Position numbers and translations under genes: made by a program. The notes under the pieces are model-generated. The model saw only the letters and a list, made by a program, of their open reading frames with translations. It was not told where the DNA came from and ran no database searches. DNA of 64,000 nt from Amblyomma americanum (taxonomy: Eukaryota; Arthropoda; Arachnida; Ixodida; Ixodidae), in the NCBI RefSeq assembly GCF_052857255.1, contig NC_135504.1:143804121-143868120 (forward strand), read 5' to 3'. Shown piece after piece: positions 22,601 to 34,800 of the stretch. Every line of letters starts with the position of its first letter. The first letter of the stretch is position 1.

Positions 22601-25600
22601 TCGTGTACTCTTCGACGACGTGTAAAATCGATGCTTTTGAATCTTGCTAGTTTCGATCTAAAACGATGTAACCCGTTGTTTCGAGCCGGAATACAAGTTT
22701 TCGCGCAGGTCTGAGAGAAAAAGTTTACTCCTTTCTCTCGTCTACTCTTCGACGACTTGTAAAATTGATGCTCGTGAATCTTGCAAGTTTCGATCTAAAA
22801 CGATGTAACCCGTTGTTTTGAGCCGGAATACAAGTTTTCGCGAGGTTCTGAGAGAAAAAGTTTACACCTTCTCTCTTCTACTCTTCGACGACTTGTAAAA
22901 TCGATGCTCGTGAATCTTGCTGGTTTCGATCTAAAACGATGTATCCCGTTGTTTTGAGCCGGAATAGATGTTTTCGCGCAGTTCTGAGAGAAAACGTTTA
23001 CACCTTTCTCTCGTCTACTCTTCGACGACTTGTAAAATCGATGCTATTGAATCTTGCTAGTTTCGATCTAAAACGATGTATCCCGTTATTTTGAGCCGGA
23101 AAACAAGTTTTCGTGCAGTTCTGAGAGAAAACGTTTACACCTTTCTCTCGTGTACTCTTCGACGACGTGTAAAATCGATGCTTTTGAATCTTGCTAGTTT
23201 CGATCTAAAACGATGTAACCCGTTGTTTCGAGCCGGAATACAAGTTTTCGCGCAGTTCTGAGAGAAAAAGTTTACACCTTTCTCTCGTCTACTCTTCGAC
23301 GACTTGTAAAATTGATGCTCGTGAATCTTGCAAGTTTCGATCTAAAACGATGTAACCCGTTGTTTTGAGCCGGAATACAAGTTTTCGCGAGGTTCTGAGA
23401 GAAAAAGTTTACACCTTCTCTCTTCTACTCTTCGACGACTTGTAAAATCGATGCTCGTGAATCTTGCTGGTTTCGATCTAAAACGATGTATCCCGTTGTT
23501 TTGAGCCGGAATAGATGTTTTCGCGCAGTTCTGAGAGAAAACGTTTACACCTTTCTCTCGTCTACTCTTCGACGACTTGTAAAATCGATGCTATTGAATC
23601 TTGCTAGTTTCGATCTAAAACGATGTATCCCGTTATTTTGAGCCGGAAAACAAGTTTTCGTGCAGTTCTGAGAGAAAACGTTTACACCTTTCTCTCGTCT
23701 ACTCTTCGACGACTTGTAAAATCAATGCTCGTGAATCTTGCTAGTTTCGATCTACAACGATGTATCCCGTTGTTTTGAGCTGGAATAGAAGTTTTCGCGC
23801 AGTTCTGAGAGAAAAAGTTTACACCTTTCTCTCGTCTACTCTTCGACGACTTGTAATATCAATGCTCGTAAATCTTGCTAGTTTCGATCTAAAACGATGT
23901 AACCCATTGTTCTGAGCCGGAATACAAGTTTTGGCGCAGTTCTGAGAGAAAAAGTTTACACTTTTCTCTCGTCTACTATTCGACGACTTGTAAAATCGAT
24001 GCTCGTGAATCTTGCTAGTTTCGATCTAAAAACGATGTATCCCGTTGTTTTGAGCCGGAATGCAAGTTTTCGCGCAGTTCTGAGAGAAAAAGTTTACACC
24101 TTTCTCTCGTCTACTCTTCGACGACTTGTAAAATCGATGCTCGTGAATCTTGCTAGTTTCGACCTAAAACGATGTAACCCGTTGTTCTGAGCCAGAATAC
24201 AAGTTTTGGCGCAGTTCTGAGAGAAAAAGTTTACACCTTTCTCTCGTGTACTCTTCGACGACTTGTAAAATCGATGCTATTGAATCTTGCTAGTTTCGAT
24301 CTAAAACGATGTATCCTCTTGTTTTGAGCCGGAAAACAAGTTTTCGTGCAGTTCTGAGAGAAAACGTTTACACCTTTTTCTCGTCTACTCTTCGACGACT
24401 TGTAAAATCAATGCTCGTGAATCTTGCTAGTTTCGATCTACAACGATGTATCCCGTTGTTTTGAGCTGGAATAGAAGTTTTCGCGCAGTTCTGAGAGAAA
24501 AAGTTTACACCTTTCTCTCGTCTACTATTCGACGACTTGTAAAATCGATGCTCGTGAATCTTGCTAGTTTCGATCTACAACGATGTATCCCGTTGTTTTG
24601 AGCCGGAATGCAAGTTTTCGCGCAGTTCTGAGAGAAAAAGTTTACACCTTTCCCTCGTGTACTCTTCGACGACTTGTAAAATTGATGCTACTGAATCTTG
24701 CTAGTTTCGATCTAAAACGATGTATCCCGTTGTTTTGAGCCGGAATACAAGTTTTCGTGCAGTTCTGAGAGAAAAAGTTTACACCTTTCTCTCGTCTACT
24801 CTTCGACGACTTGTAAAATCGATGCTCGTGAATCTTGCAAGTTTCGAACTAAAACGATGTATCCCGTTCTTTTGAGCCGGAATACAAGTTTTCGCGCAGT
24901 TCTGAGAGAAAACGTTTACACCTTTCTCTCGTGTACTCTTCGACGACGTGTAAAATCGATGCTTTTGAATCTTGCTAGTTTCGATCTAAAACGATGTAAC
25001 CCGTTGTTTCGAGCCGGAATACAAGTTTTCGCGCAGTTCTGAGAGAAAAAGTTTACACCTTTCTCTCGTCTACTCTTCGACGACTTGTAAAATTGATGCT
25101 CGTGAATCTTGCAAGTTTCGATCTAAAACGATGTAACCCGTTGTTTTGAGCCGGAATACAAGTTTTCGCGAGGTTCTGAGAGAAAAAGTTTACACCTTCT
25201 CTCTTCTACTCTTCGACGACTTGTAAAATCGATGCTCGTGAATCTTGCTGGTTTCGATCTAAAACGATGTATCCCGTTGTTTTGAGCCGGAATAGATGTT
25301 TTCGCGCAGTTCTGAGAGAAAACGTTTACACCTTTCTCTCGTCTACTCTTCGACGACTTGTAAAATCGATGCTATTGAATCTTGCTAGTTTCGATCTAAA
25401 ACGATGTATCCCGTTATTTTGAGCCGGAAAACAAGTTTTCGTGCAGTTCTGAGAGAAAACGTTTACACCTTTCTCTCGTCTACTCTTCGACGACTTGTAA
25501 AATCAATGCTCGTGAATCTTGCTAGTTTCGATCTACAACGATGTATCCCGTTGTTTTGAGCTGGAATAGAAGTTTTCGCGCAGTTCTGAGAGAAAAAGTT

Positions 25601-26100
25601 TACACCTTTCTCTCGTCTACTCTTCGACGACTTGTAATATCAATGCTCGTAAATCTTGCTAGTTTCGATCTAAAACGATGTAACCCATTGTTCTGAGCCG
25701 GAATACAAGTTTTGGCGCAGTTCTGAGAGAAAAAGTTTACACTTTTCTCTCGTCTACTATTCGACGACTTGTAAAATCGATGCTCGTGAATCTTGCTAGT
25801 TTCGATCTACAACGATGTATCCCGTTGTTTTGAGCCGGAATGCAAGTTTTCGCGCAGTTCTGAGAGAAAAAGTTTACACCTTTCTCTCGTGTACTCTTCG
25901 ACGACTTGTAAAATCGATGCTATTGAATCTTGCTAGTTTCGATCTAAAACGATGTATCCCGTTGTTTTGAGCCGGAATACAAGTTTTCGTGCAGTTCTGA
26001 GAGAAAAAGTTTACACCTTTCTCTCGTCTACTCTTCGACGACTTGTAAAATCGATGCTCGTGAATCTTTTGTAGTTTCGACCTAAAACGATGTAACCCGT
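19617..26100 (+). repeat. Higher-order repeat B: 13 monomers (1780/1781 bp)
   Basis: The GTATCCTCTTG variant occurs at 20205, 21985 and 24313 (spacings 1780 and 2328). The TATCAATGCTCGTAAATC variant occurs near 21530, 23857 and 25638 (2327 and 1781). The basic unit is therefore 13 monomers. The middle copy is longer by 547 bp (four monomers): the segment at about 22600-23146 is repeated at 23147-23693. The junction is recognisable where GTTATTTTG monomers are followed directly by the CTCGTGTACTC / GACGACGTG class. Confidence 0.85.
22600..23693 (+). repeat. Four-monomer (547 bp) tandem duplication within HOR B
   Basis: TGTACTCTTCGACGACGTG occurs at 22604 and again at 23151, and the following monomers agree in order of variants. 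The extra copy accounts exactly for the 2328- versus 1781-bp spacing of markers in this block. It is best explained by an unequal exchange out of register by four monomers. Confidence 0.75.
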
Positions 26101-29100
26101 TGTTCTGAGCCAGAATACAAGTTTTGGCGCAGTTCTGAGAGAAAAAGTTTACACCTTTCTCTCGTGTACTCTTCGACGACTTGTAAAATCGATGCTATTG
26201 AATCTTGCTAGTTTCGATCTAAAACGATGTATCCTCTTGTTTTGAGCCGGAATACAAGTTTTCGTGCAGTTCTGAGAGAAAAAGTTTACACCTTTCTCTC
26301 GTCTACTCTTCGACGACTTGTAAAATCGATGCTCGTGAATCTTGCAAGTTTCGATCTAAAACGATGTATCCCGTTCTTTTGAGCCGGAATACAAGTTTTC
26401 GCGCAGTTCTGAGAGAAAAAGTTTACACCTTTCTCTCGTCTACTCTTCGAAGACTTGTGAAATCGATGCTCGTGAATCTTGCTAGATTCCATCTAAAACG
26501 ATGTATCCCGTTGTTTTGAGCCGGAATACAAGTTTTCGCGCAGTTCTGAGAGAAGAAGTTTACACATTTCTCTCGCCTACTCTTCGACGACTTGTAAAAT
26601 CGATGCTATTGAATCTTGCTAGTTTCGATCTAAAACGATGTATCCTCTTGTTTTGAGCCGGAATACAAGTTTTCGTGCAGTTCTGAGAGAAAAAGTTTAC
26701 ACCTTTCTCTCGTCTACTCTTCGACGACTTGTAAAATCGATGCTCGTGAATCTTGCAAGTTTCGATCTAAAACGATGTATCCCGTTCTTTTGAGCCGGAA
26801 TACAAGTTTTCCCGCAGTTCTGAGAGAAAAAGTTTACACCTTTCTCTCGTCTACTCTTAGAAGACTTGTGAAATCGATGCTCGTGAATCTTGCTAGATTC
26901 AATCTAAAACGATGTATCCCGTTGTTTTGAGCCGGAATACAAGTTTTCGCGCAGTTCTGAGAGAAAAAGTTTACACCTTTCTCTCGTGTAATCTTCGACG
27001 ATTTGTAAAATCCATGCTCGTGAATCTTGCTAGTTTCGTTCTAAAACGATGAATCCCGTTGTTTTGAGCCGGAATACAAGTTTTCGCGCAGTTCTGAGAG
27101 AAAAAGTTTACACCTTTCTCCGTCTACTGTTCGACGACTTGTAAAATCGATGATCGTGAATCTTGCTAGTTTCGACCTAAAACGATGTATCCCGTTGTTT
27201 TCAGCCGGAATACAAGTTTTCGCGCAGTTCTGAGAGAAAAAGTATACACCTTTCTCTCGGGTACTCTTCGACGACTTGTAAAATCGATGCTAGTGAATCT
27301 TGCTAGTTTCGATCTAAAACGATGTATCCCTTTGTTTTGAGCCGGAATACAAGTTAGCGTGCAGTTCTGGGAGAAAAAGTTTACACCTTTCTCTGGTCTA
27401 CTCTTCGACGACTTGTAAAATCGATGCTCGTGAATCATGCTAGTTTCGATCTAAAACGATGTATCCCGTTGTTTTGAGCCGGAATACAAGTTTTCGCGCA
27501 GTTCTGAGAGAAAAAGTTTACGTCTTTCTCTCGTGTGCTCTTCGACGACTTGTAAAATCGATGCTCGTGAATCATGCTAGTTTCAATCTAAAACGATGTA
27601 TCCCGTTGTTTTTAGCCGGAATACAAGTTTTCGGGCAGTTCTGAGAGAAAAAGTTTACACCTTTCTCTCGTCTACTCTTCGACGACTTGTAAAATCGATG
27701 CTCGTGAATCTTGTAGTTTCGACCTAAAACGATGTATCCCGTTGTTTTGAGCCGGAATACACGTTTTCGCGAGGTTCTGAGAGAAAAAGTTTACACATTC
27801 TCTCTTCTACTCTTCGACGACTTGTAAAATCGATGCTCGTGAATCTTGCTGGTTTCGATCTAAAACGATGTATCCCGTTGTTTTGAGCCGGAATAGATGT
27901 TTTCGCGCAGTTCTGAGAGAAAACGTTTACACCTTTCTCTCGTCTACTCTTCGACGACTTGTAAAATCGATGCTATTGAATCTTGCTAGATTGAATCTAA
28001 AACGATGTATCCCGTTGTTTTGAGCCGGAATACAAGTTTTCGCGCAGTTCTGAGAGAAAAAGTTTACACATTTCTCTCGCCTACTCTTCGACGACTTGTA
28101 ATATCGATGCTCGTGAATCTTGCTAGTTTCGATCTAAAACGATGTAACCCGTTGTTTTGAGCCGGAAAACACGTTTTCGCGCAGTTCTGAGAGAAAAAGT
28201 TTACACCTTTCTCTCGTCTATATTCGACGACTTGTAAAATCGATGCTCGTGAATCTTGCTAGTTTCGACCTAAAACGATGTTTGCCGTTGTTTTGAGCCG
28301 GAATACAAGTTTTCGCGCAGTTCTGAGAGAAAAGGTTTACACCTTTCTCTCGTGTAATCTTCGACGATTTGTAAAATCCATGCTCGTGAATCTTGCTAGT
28401 TTCAATCTAAAACGATGAATCCCGTTGTTTTGAGCCGGAATACAAGTTTTCGCGCAGTTCTGAGAGAAAAAGTTTACACCTTTCTCCGTCTACTGTTCGA
28501 CGACTTGTAAAATAGATGCTCGTGAATCTTGCTAGTTTCGACCTAAAACGATGTATCCCGTTGTTTTCAGCCAGAATACAAGTTTTCGCGCAGTTCTGAG
28601 AGAAAAAGTATACACCTTTCTCTCGGGTACTCTTCGACGACTTGTAAAATCGATGCTAGTGAATCTTGCTAGTTTCGATCTAAAACGATGTATCCCTTTT
28701 TTTTGAGCCGGAATACAAGTTTTCGTGGAGTTCTGGGAGAAAAAGTTTACACCTTTCTCTCGTCTACTCTTCGACGACTTGTAAAATCGATGCTCGTGAA
28801 TCTTGCTGGTTTTGATCTAAAACGATGTATCCCGTTGTTTTGAGCCGGAATACAAGTTTTCGCGCAGTTCTGAGAGAAAAAGTTTACGTCTTTCTCTCGT
28901 GTGCTCTTCGACGACTTGTAAAATCGATGCTCGTTAATCTTGCTAGTTTCGACCTAAAACGATGTATCCCGTTGTTTTCAGCCGGAATACAAGTTTTCGC
29001 GCCGTTCTGAGAGAAATAGTTTACACCTTTCTCTCGTCTACTCTTCGAAGACTTGTTAAATCGATGCTCGTGAATCTTGCTAGATTCAATCTAAAACGAT

Positions 29101-31861
29101 GTATCCCGTTGTTTTGAGCCGGAATACAAGTTTTCGCGCAGTTCTGAGAGAAAACGTTTACACATTTCTCTCGCCTACTCTTCGACGACTTGTAATATCG
29201 ATGCTCGTGAATCTTGCTAGATTCAATCTAAAACGATGTATCCCGTTGTTTTGAGCCGGAATACAAATTTTCGCGCAGTTCTGAGAGAAAACGTTTACAC
29301 ATTTCTCTCGCCTACTCTTCGACGACTTGTAATATCGATGCTCGTGAATCTTGCTAGTTTCGATCTAAAACGATGTAACCCGTTGTTTTGAGCCGGAAAA
29401 CACGTTTTCGCGCAGTTCTGAGAGAAAAAGTTTACACCTTTCTCTCGTCTATATTCGACGACTTGTAAAATCGATGCTCGTGAATCTTGCTAGTTTCGAC
29501 CTAAAACGATGTTTGCCGTTGTTTTGAGCCGGAATACAAGTTTTCGCGCAGTTCTGAGAGAAAAAGTTTACACCTTTCTCCGTCTACTGTTCGACGACTT
29601 GTAAAATCGATGCTCGTGAATCTTGCTAGTTTCGACCAAAAACGATGTATCCCGTTGTTTTCAGCCGGAATACAAGTTTTCGCGCAGTTCTGAGAGAAAA
29701 CGTTTACACCTTCCTATCGTCTACTCTTCGACGACTTGTAAAATCGATGCTAGTGAATCTTGCTAGTTTCGATCTAAAACGATGTATCCCTTTGTTTTGA
29801 GCCGGAATACAAGTTTTCGTGCAGTTCTGGGAGAAAACGTTTACACCTTCCTATCGTCTACTCTTCGACGACTTGTAAAATCGATGCTCGTGAATCATGC
29901 TAGTTTCGATCTAAAACGATGTATCCCGTTGTTTTGAGCCGGAATACAAGTTTTCGCGCAGTTCTGAGAGAAAAAGTTTACACATTTCTCTCGTCTACTC
30001 TTCGACGACTCCTAAAATCGATGCTCGTGAATCTTGCTAGTTTCGATCTAAAACGATGTATCCCGTTGTTTTGAGCCGGAATACAAGTTTTAGCGCAGTT
30101 CTGAGAGAAAAAGTTTTCACCTTTCTCTCGTCTACTCTGCGACGAATTGTAAAATCGATGCACGTGAATCTTGCTAGTTTCGATCTAAAACGATGTATCC
30201 CGTTGTTTTGAGCCGGAATACAAGTTTTCGCGCAGTTCTGAGAGAAAAAGTTTACGCCTTTCTCTCGTGTGCTCTTCGAAGACTTGTAAAATCGATGCTC
30301 GTGAATCATGCTAGTTTCGATCTAAAACGATGTATCCCGTTGTTTTGAGCCGGAATACAAGTTTTCGCGCAGTTCTGAGAGAAAAAGTTTACACCTTTCT
30401 CTCGTCTACTCTTCGAAGACTTGTGAAATCGATGCTCGTGAATCTTGCTAGATTCGATCTAAAACGATGTATCCCGTTGTTTTGAGCCGGAATACAAGTT
30501 TTCGCGAAGTTCTGAGAGAAAAAGTTTACACCTTTCTCTCGTCTACTCTTCGACGACTTGTAAAATCGATGCTCGAGAATCTTGCTAGTTTCGATCTAAT
30601 ACGATTTATCCCGTTTTTTTGAGCCGGTATACAAGTTTTCACGCAGTTCTGAGAGAAAACGTTTACACCTTTCTCTCGTGTACTCTTCGACGACTTGTAA
30701 AATCGATGCTCGTGAATCTTGCTAGTTTCGATCTAAAACGATGTATCCCGTTCTTTTGAGCCCGAAAACTCGTTTTCGCGCAGTTCTGAGAGAAAAAGTT
30801 TACACCTTTCTCTCGTCTATATTCGACGACTTGTAAAATCGATGCTCGTGAATCTTGCTAGTTTCGACCTAAAACGATGTTTGCCGTTGTTTTGAGCCGG
30901 AATACAAGTTTTCGCGCAGTTCTGAGAGAAAAAGTTTACACCTTTCGTGTACTCTCCGACGATTTGTAAAATCCATGCTCGTGAATCTTGCTAGTTTCGA
31001 TCTAAAACGATGAATCCCGTTGTTTTGAGCCGGAATACAAGTTTTCGCGCAGTTCTGAGAGAAAAAGTTTACACCTTTCTCTCGTCTACTATTCGACGAC
31101 TTGTAAAATCGATGCTCGTGAATCTTGCTAGTTTCGACCTAAAACGATGTATCCCGTTGTTTTCAGCCGGAATACAAGTTTTCGCGCAGTTCTGAGAGAA
31201 AAAGTATACACCTTTCTCTCGGGTACTCTTCGACGACTTGTAAAATCGATGCTCGTGAATCATGCTAGTTTCGATCTAAAACGATGTATCCCGTTGTTTT
31301 GAGACGGAATACAAGTTTTCGCGCAGTTCTGAGAGAAAAAGTTTACGCCTTTCTCTCGTGTGCTCTTCGACGACTTGTAAAATCGATGCTCGTGAATCAT
31401 GCTAGTTTCGATCTAAAACGATGTATCTCGTTGTTTTGAGCCGGAATACAAGTTTTCGCGCAGTTCTGAGAGAAAAAGTTTACACCTTTCTCTCGTCTAC
31501 TCTTCGAAGACTTGTGAAATCGATGCTCGTGAATCTTGCTAGATTCGATCTAAAACGATGTATCCCGTTGTTTTGAGCCGGAATACAAGTTTTCGCGCAG
31601 TTCTGAGAGAAAACGTTTACACCTTTCTGTTGTCTACTCTTCGACGACTTGTAATATCGATGCTCGTAAATCTTGCTAGTTTCGATTTAAAACATTGTAG
31701 CCCATTGTTCTGAGCCGCAATACAAGTTTTGGCGCAGTTCTGAGAGAAAAAGTTTACACCTTTCTCTCGTCTACTATTCGACGACTTGTAAAATCGATGC
31801 TCGTGAATCTTGCTGGTTTCGATCTAAAACGATGTATCCCGTTGTTTTGAGCCGGAATACA
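26101..31861 (+). repeat. Less ordered satellite block
   Basis: Satellite only. Partial long-range repeats exist, such as 27.0-27.6 versus 28.4-29.0 kb (offset 1366 bp, ten monomers) and paired monomers with GATTCAATCTAAAACG at 29.08 and 29.22 kb. No period continues through the block. A variant with TCTTTTGTAG replaces CTTGCTAG near 26066. A small deletion variant (CTTTCTCCGTCTACTG) occurs at 27114, 28483 and 29574. This looks like an older or more reshuffled zone between two recently amplified ones. Confidence 0.7.
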
Positions 31862-34800
31862 TGTTTTCGCGCAGTTCTGAGAGAAAACGTTTACACCTTT
31901 CTCTCGTCTACTCTTCGACGACTTGTAAAATCGATGCTCGAGAATCTTGCTACTTTCGATCTCAAACAATGTAACCCGTTGTTTTGAGCCGGAATACAAG
32001 TTTTCGCGCAGTTCTGAGAGAAAAAGTTTACACCTTTTTCTCGTCTACTCTTCGACGACTTGTAATATCGATGCTCGTGAATCTTGCTAGTTTCGACCTA
32101 AAACGATGTAACTCGTTGTTCTGAGCCAGAATACAAGTTTTGGCGCAGTTTTGAGAGAAAAAGTTTACACCTTTCTCTCGTGTACTCTTCGACGACTTGT
32201 AAAATCGATGCTAGTGAATCTTGCTAGTTTCAATCTAAAACGATGTATCCCGTTGTTTTGAGCCGGAATACAAGTTTTCGTGCAGTTCTGGGAGAAAAAG
32301 TTTACACCTTTCTCTCGTCTACTATTCGACGACTTGTAAAATCGATGCTCGTGAATCTTGCTAGTTTCAATCTAAAACGATGTATCCCGTTGTTTTGAGC
32401 CGGAATACAAGTTTTCGCGCAGTTCTGAGAGAAAAAGTTTACACCTTTCTCTCGTCTATATTCGACGACTTGTAAAATCGATGCTCGTGAATCTTGCAAG
32501 TTTCGATCTAAAACGATGTATCCCGTTCTTTTGAGCCCGAAAACACGTTTTCGCGCAGTTCTGAGAAAAAAAGTTTACACCTTTCTCTCGTCTATATTCG
32601 ACGACTTGTAAAATCGATGCTCGTGAATCTTGCTAGTTTTGACCTAAAACGATGTTTGCCGTTGTTTTGAGCCGGAATACAAGTTTTCGCGCAGTTCTGA
32701 GAGAAAAAGTTTACACCTTTCGTGTACTCTTCGACGATTTGTAAAATCCATGCTCGTGAATCTTGCTAGTTTCGATCTAAAACGATGAATCCCGTTGTTT
32801 TGAGCCGGAATACAAGTTTCCGCGCAGTTCTGAGAGAAAAAGTTTACACCTTTCTCTCGTCTACTATTCGACGACTTGTAAAATCGATGCTCGTGAATCT
32901 TGCTAGTTTCGACCTAAAACGATGTATCCCGTTGTTTTGAGCCGGAATACATGTTTTCGCGCAGTTCTGAGAGAAAACGTTTACACCTTTCTCTCGTCTA
33001 CTCTTCGACGACTTGTAAAATCGATGCTCGAGAATCTTGCTAGTTTCGATCTAAAACAATGTAACCCGTTGTTTTCAGCCGGAATACAAGTTTTCGCGCA
33101 GTTCTGAGAGAAAAAGTATACACCTTTCTCTAAGGTAATCTTCGACGACTTGTAAAATCGATGCTAGTGAATCTTGCTAGTTTCGATATAAAACGATGTA
33201 TCCCTTTGTTTTGAGCCGGAATACAAGTTTTCGTGCATTTCTGGGAGAAAAAGTTTACACCTTTCTCTCGTCTACTCTTCGACGACTTGTAAAATCGATG
33301 CTCGTGAATCTTGCTGGTTTCGATCTAAAACGATGTATCCCGTTGTTTTGAGCCGGAATACATGTTTTCGCGCAGTTCTGAGAGAAAACGTTTACACCTT
33401 TCTCTCGTCTACTCTTCGACGACTTGTAAAATCGATGCTCGAGAATCTTGCTAGTTTCGATCTAAAACAATGTAACCCGTTGTTTTGAGCCGGAATACAA
33501 GTTTTCGCGCAGATCTGAGAGAAAAAGTTTACACCTTTTTATCGTCTACTCTTCGACGACTTGTAATATCGATGCTCGTGAATCTTGCTAGTTTCGACCT
33601 AAAACGATGTAACCCGTTGTTCTGAGCCAGAATACAAGTTTTGGCGCAGTTCTGAGAGAAAAAGTTTACACCTTTCTCTCGTGTACTCTTCGACGACTGG
33701 TAAAATCGATGCTAGTGAATCTTGCTAGTTTCAATCTAAAACGATGTATCCCGTTGTTTTGAGCCGGAATACAAGTTTTTGCGCAGTTCTGAGAGAAAAA
33801 GTTTACACCTTTCTCTCGTCTATATTCGACGACTTGTAAAATCGATGCTCGTGAATCTTGCAAGTTTCGATCTAAAACGATGTATCCCGTTCTTTTGAGC
33901 CCGAAAACACGTTTTCGCGCAGTTCTGAGAGAAAAAGTTTACACCTTTCTCTCGTCTATATTCGACGACTTGTAAAATCGATGCTCGTGAATCTTGCTAG
34001 TTTTGACCTAAAACGATGTTTGCCGTTATTTTGAGCCGGAATACAAGTTTTCGCGCAGTTCTGAGAGAAAAAGTTTACACCTTTCGTGTACTCTTCGACG
34101 ATTTGTAAAATCCATGCTCGTGAATCTTGCTAGTTTCGATCTAAAACGATGAATCCCGTTGTTTTGAGCCGGAATACAAGTTTCCGCGCAGTTCTGAGAG
34201 AAAAAGTTTACACCTTTCTCTCGTCTACTATTCGACGACTTGTAAAATCGATGCTCGTGAATCTTGCTAGTTTCGACCTAAAACGATGTATCCCGTTGTT
34301 TTCAGCCGGAATACAAGTTTTCGCGCAGTTCTGAGAGAAAATGTTTACACCTTCCTATCGTCTACTCTTCGACGACTTGTAAAATCGATGCTCGAGAATC
34401 TTGCTAGTTTCGATCTAAAACAATGTAACCCGTTGTTTTGAGCCGGAATACAAGTTTTCGCGCAGTTCTGAGAGAAAAAGTTTACACCTTTTTCTCGTCT
34501 ACTCTTCGACGACTTGTAATATCGATGCTCGTGAATCTTGCTAGTTTCGACCTAAAACGATGTAACCCGTTGTTCTGAGCCAGAATACAAGTTTTGGCGC
34601 AGTTCTGAGAGAAAAAGTTTACACCTTTCTCTCGTGTACTCTTCGACGACTGGTAAAATCGATGCTAGTGAATCTTGCTAGTTTCAATCTAAAACGATGT
34701 ATCCCGTTGTTTTGAGCCGGAATACAAGTTTTCGTGCAGTTCTGAGAGAAAAAGTTTACACCTTTCTCTCGTCTACTATTCGACGACTTGTAAAATCGAT

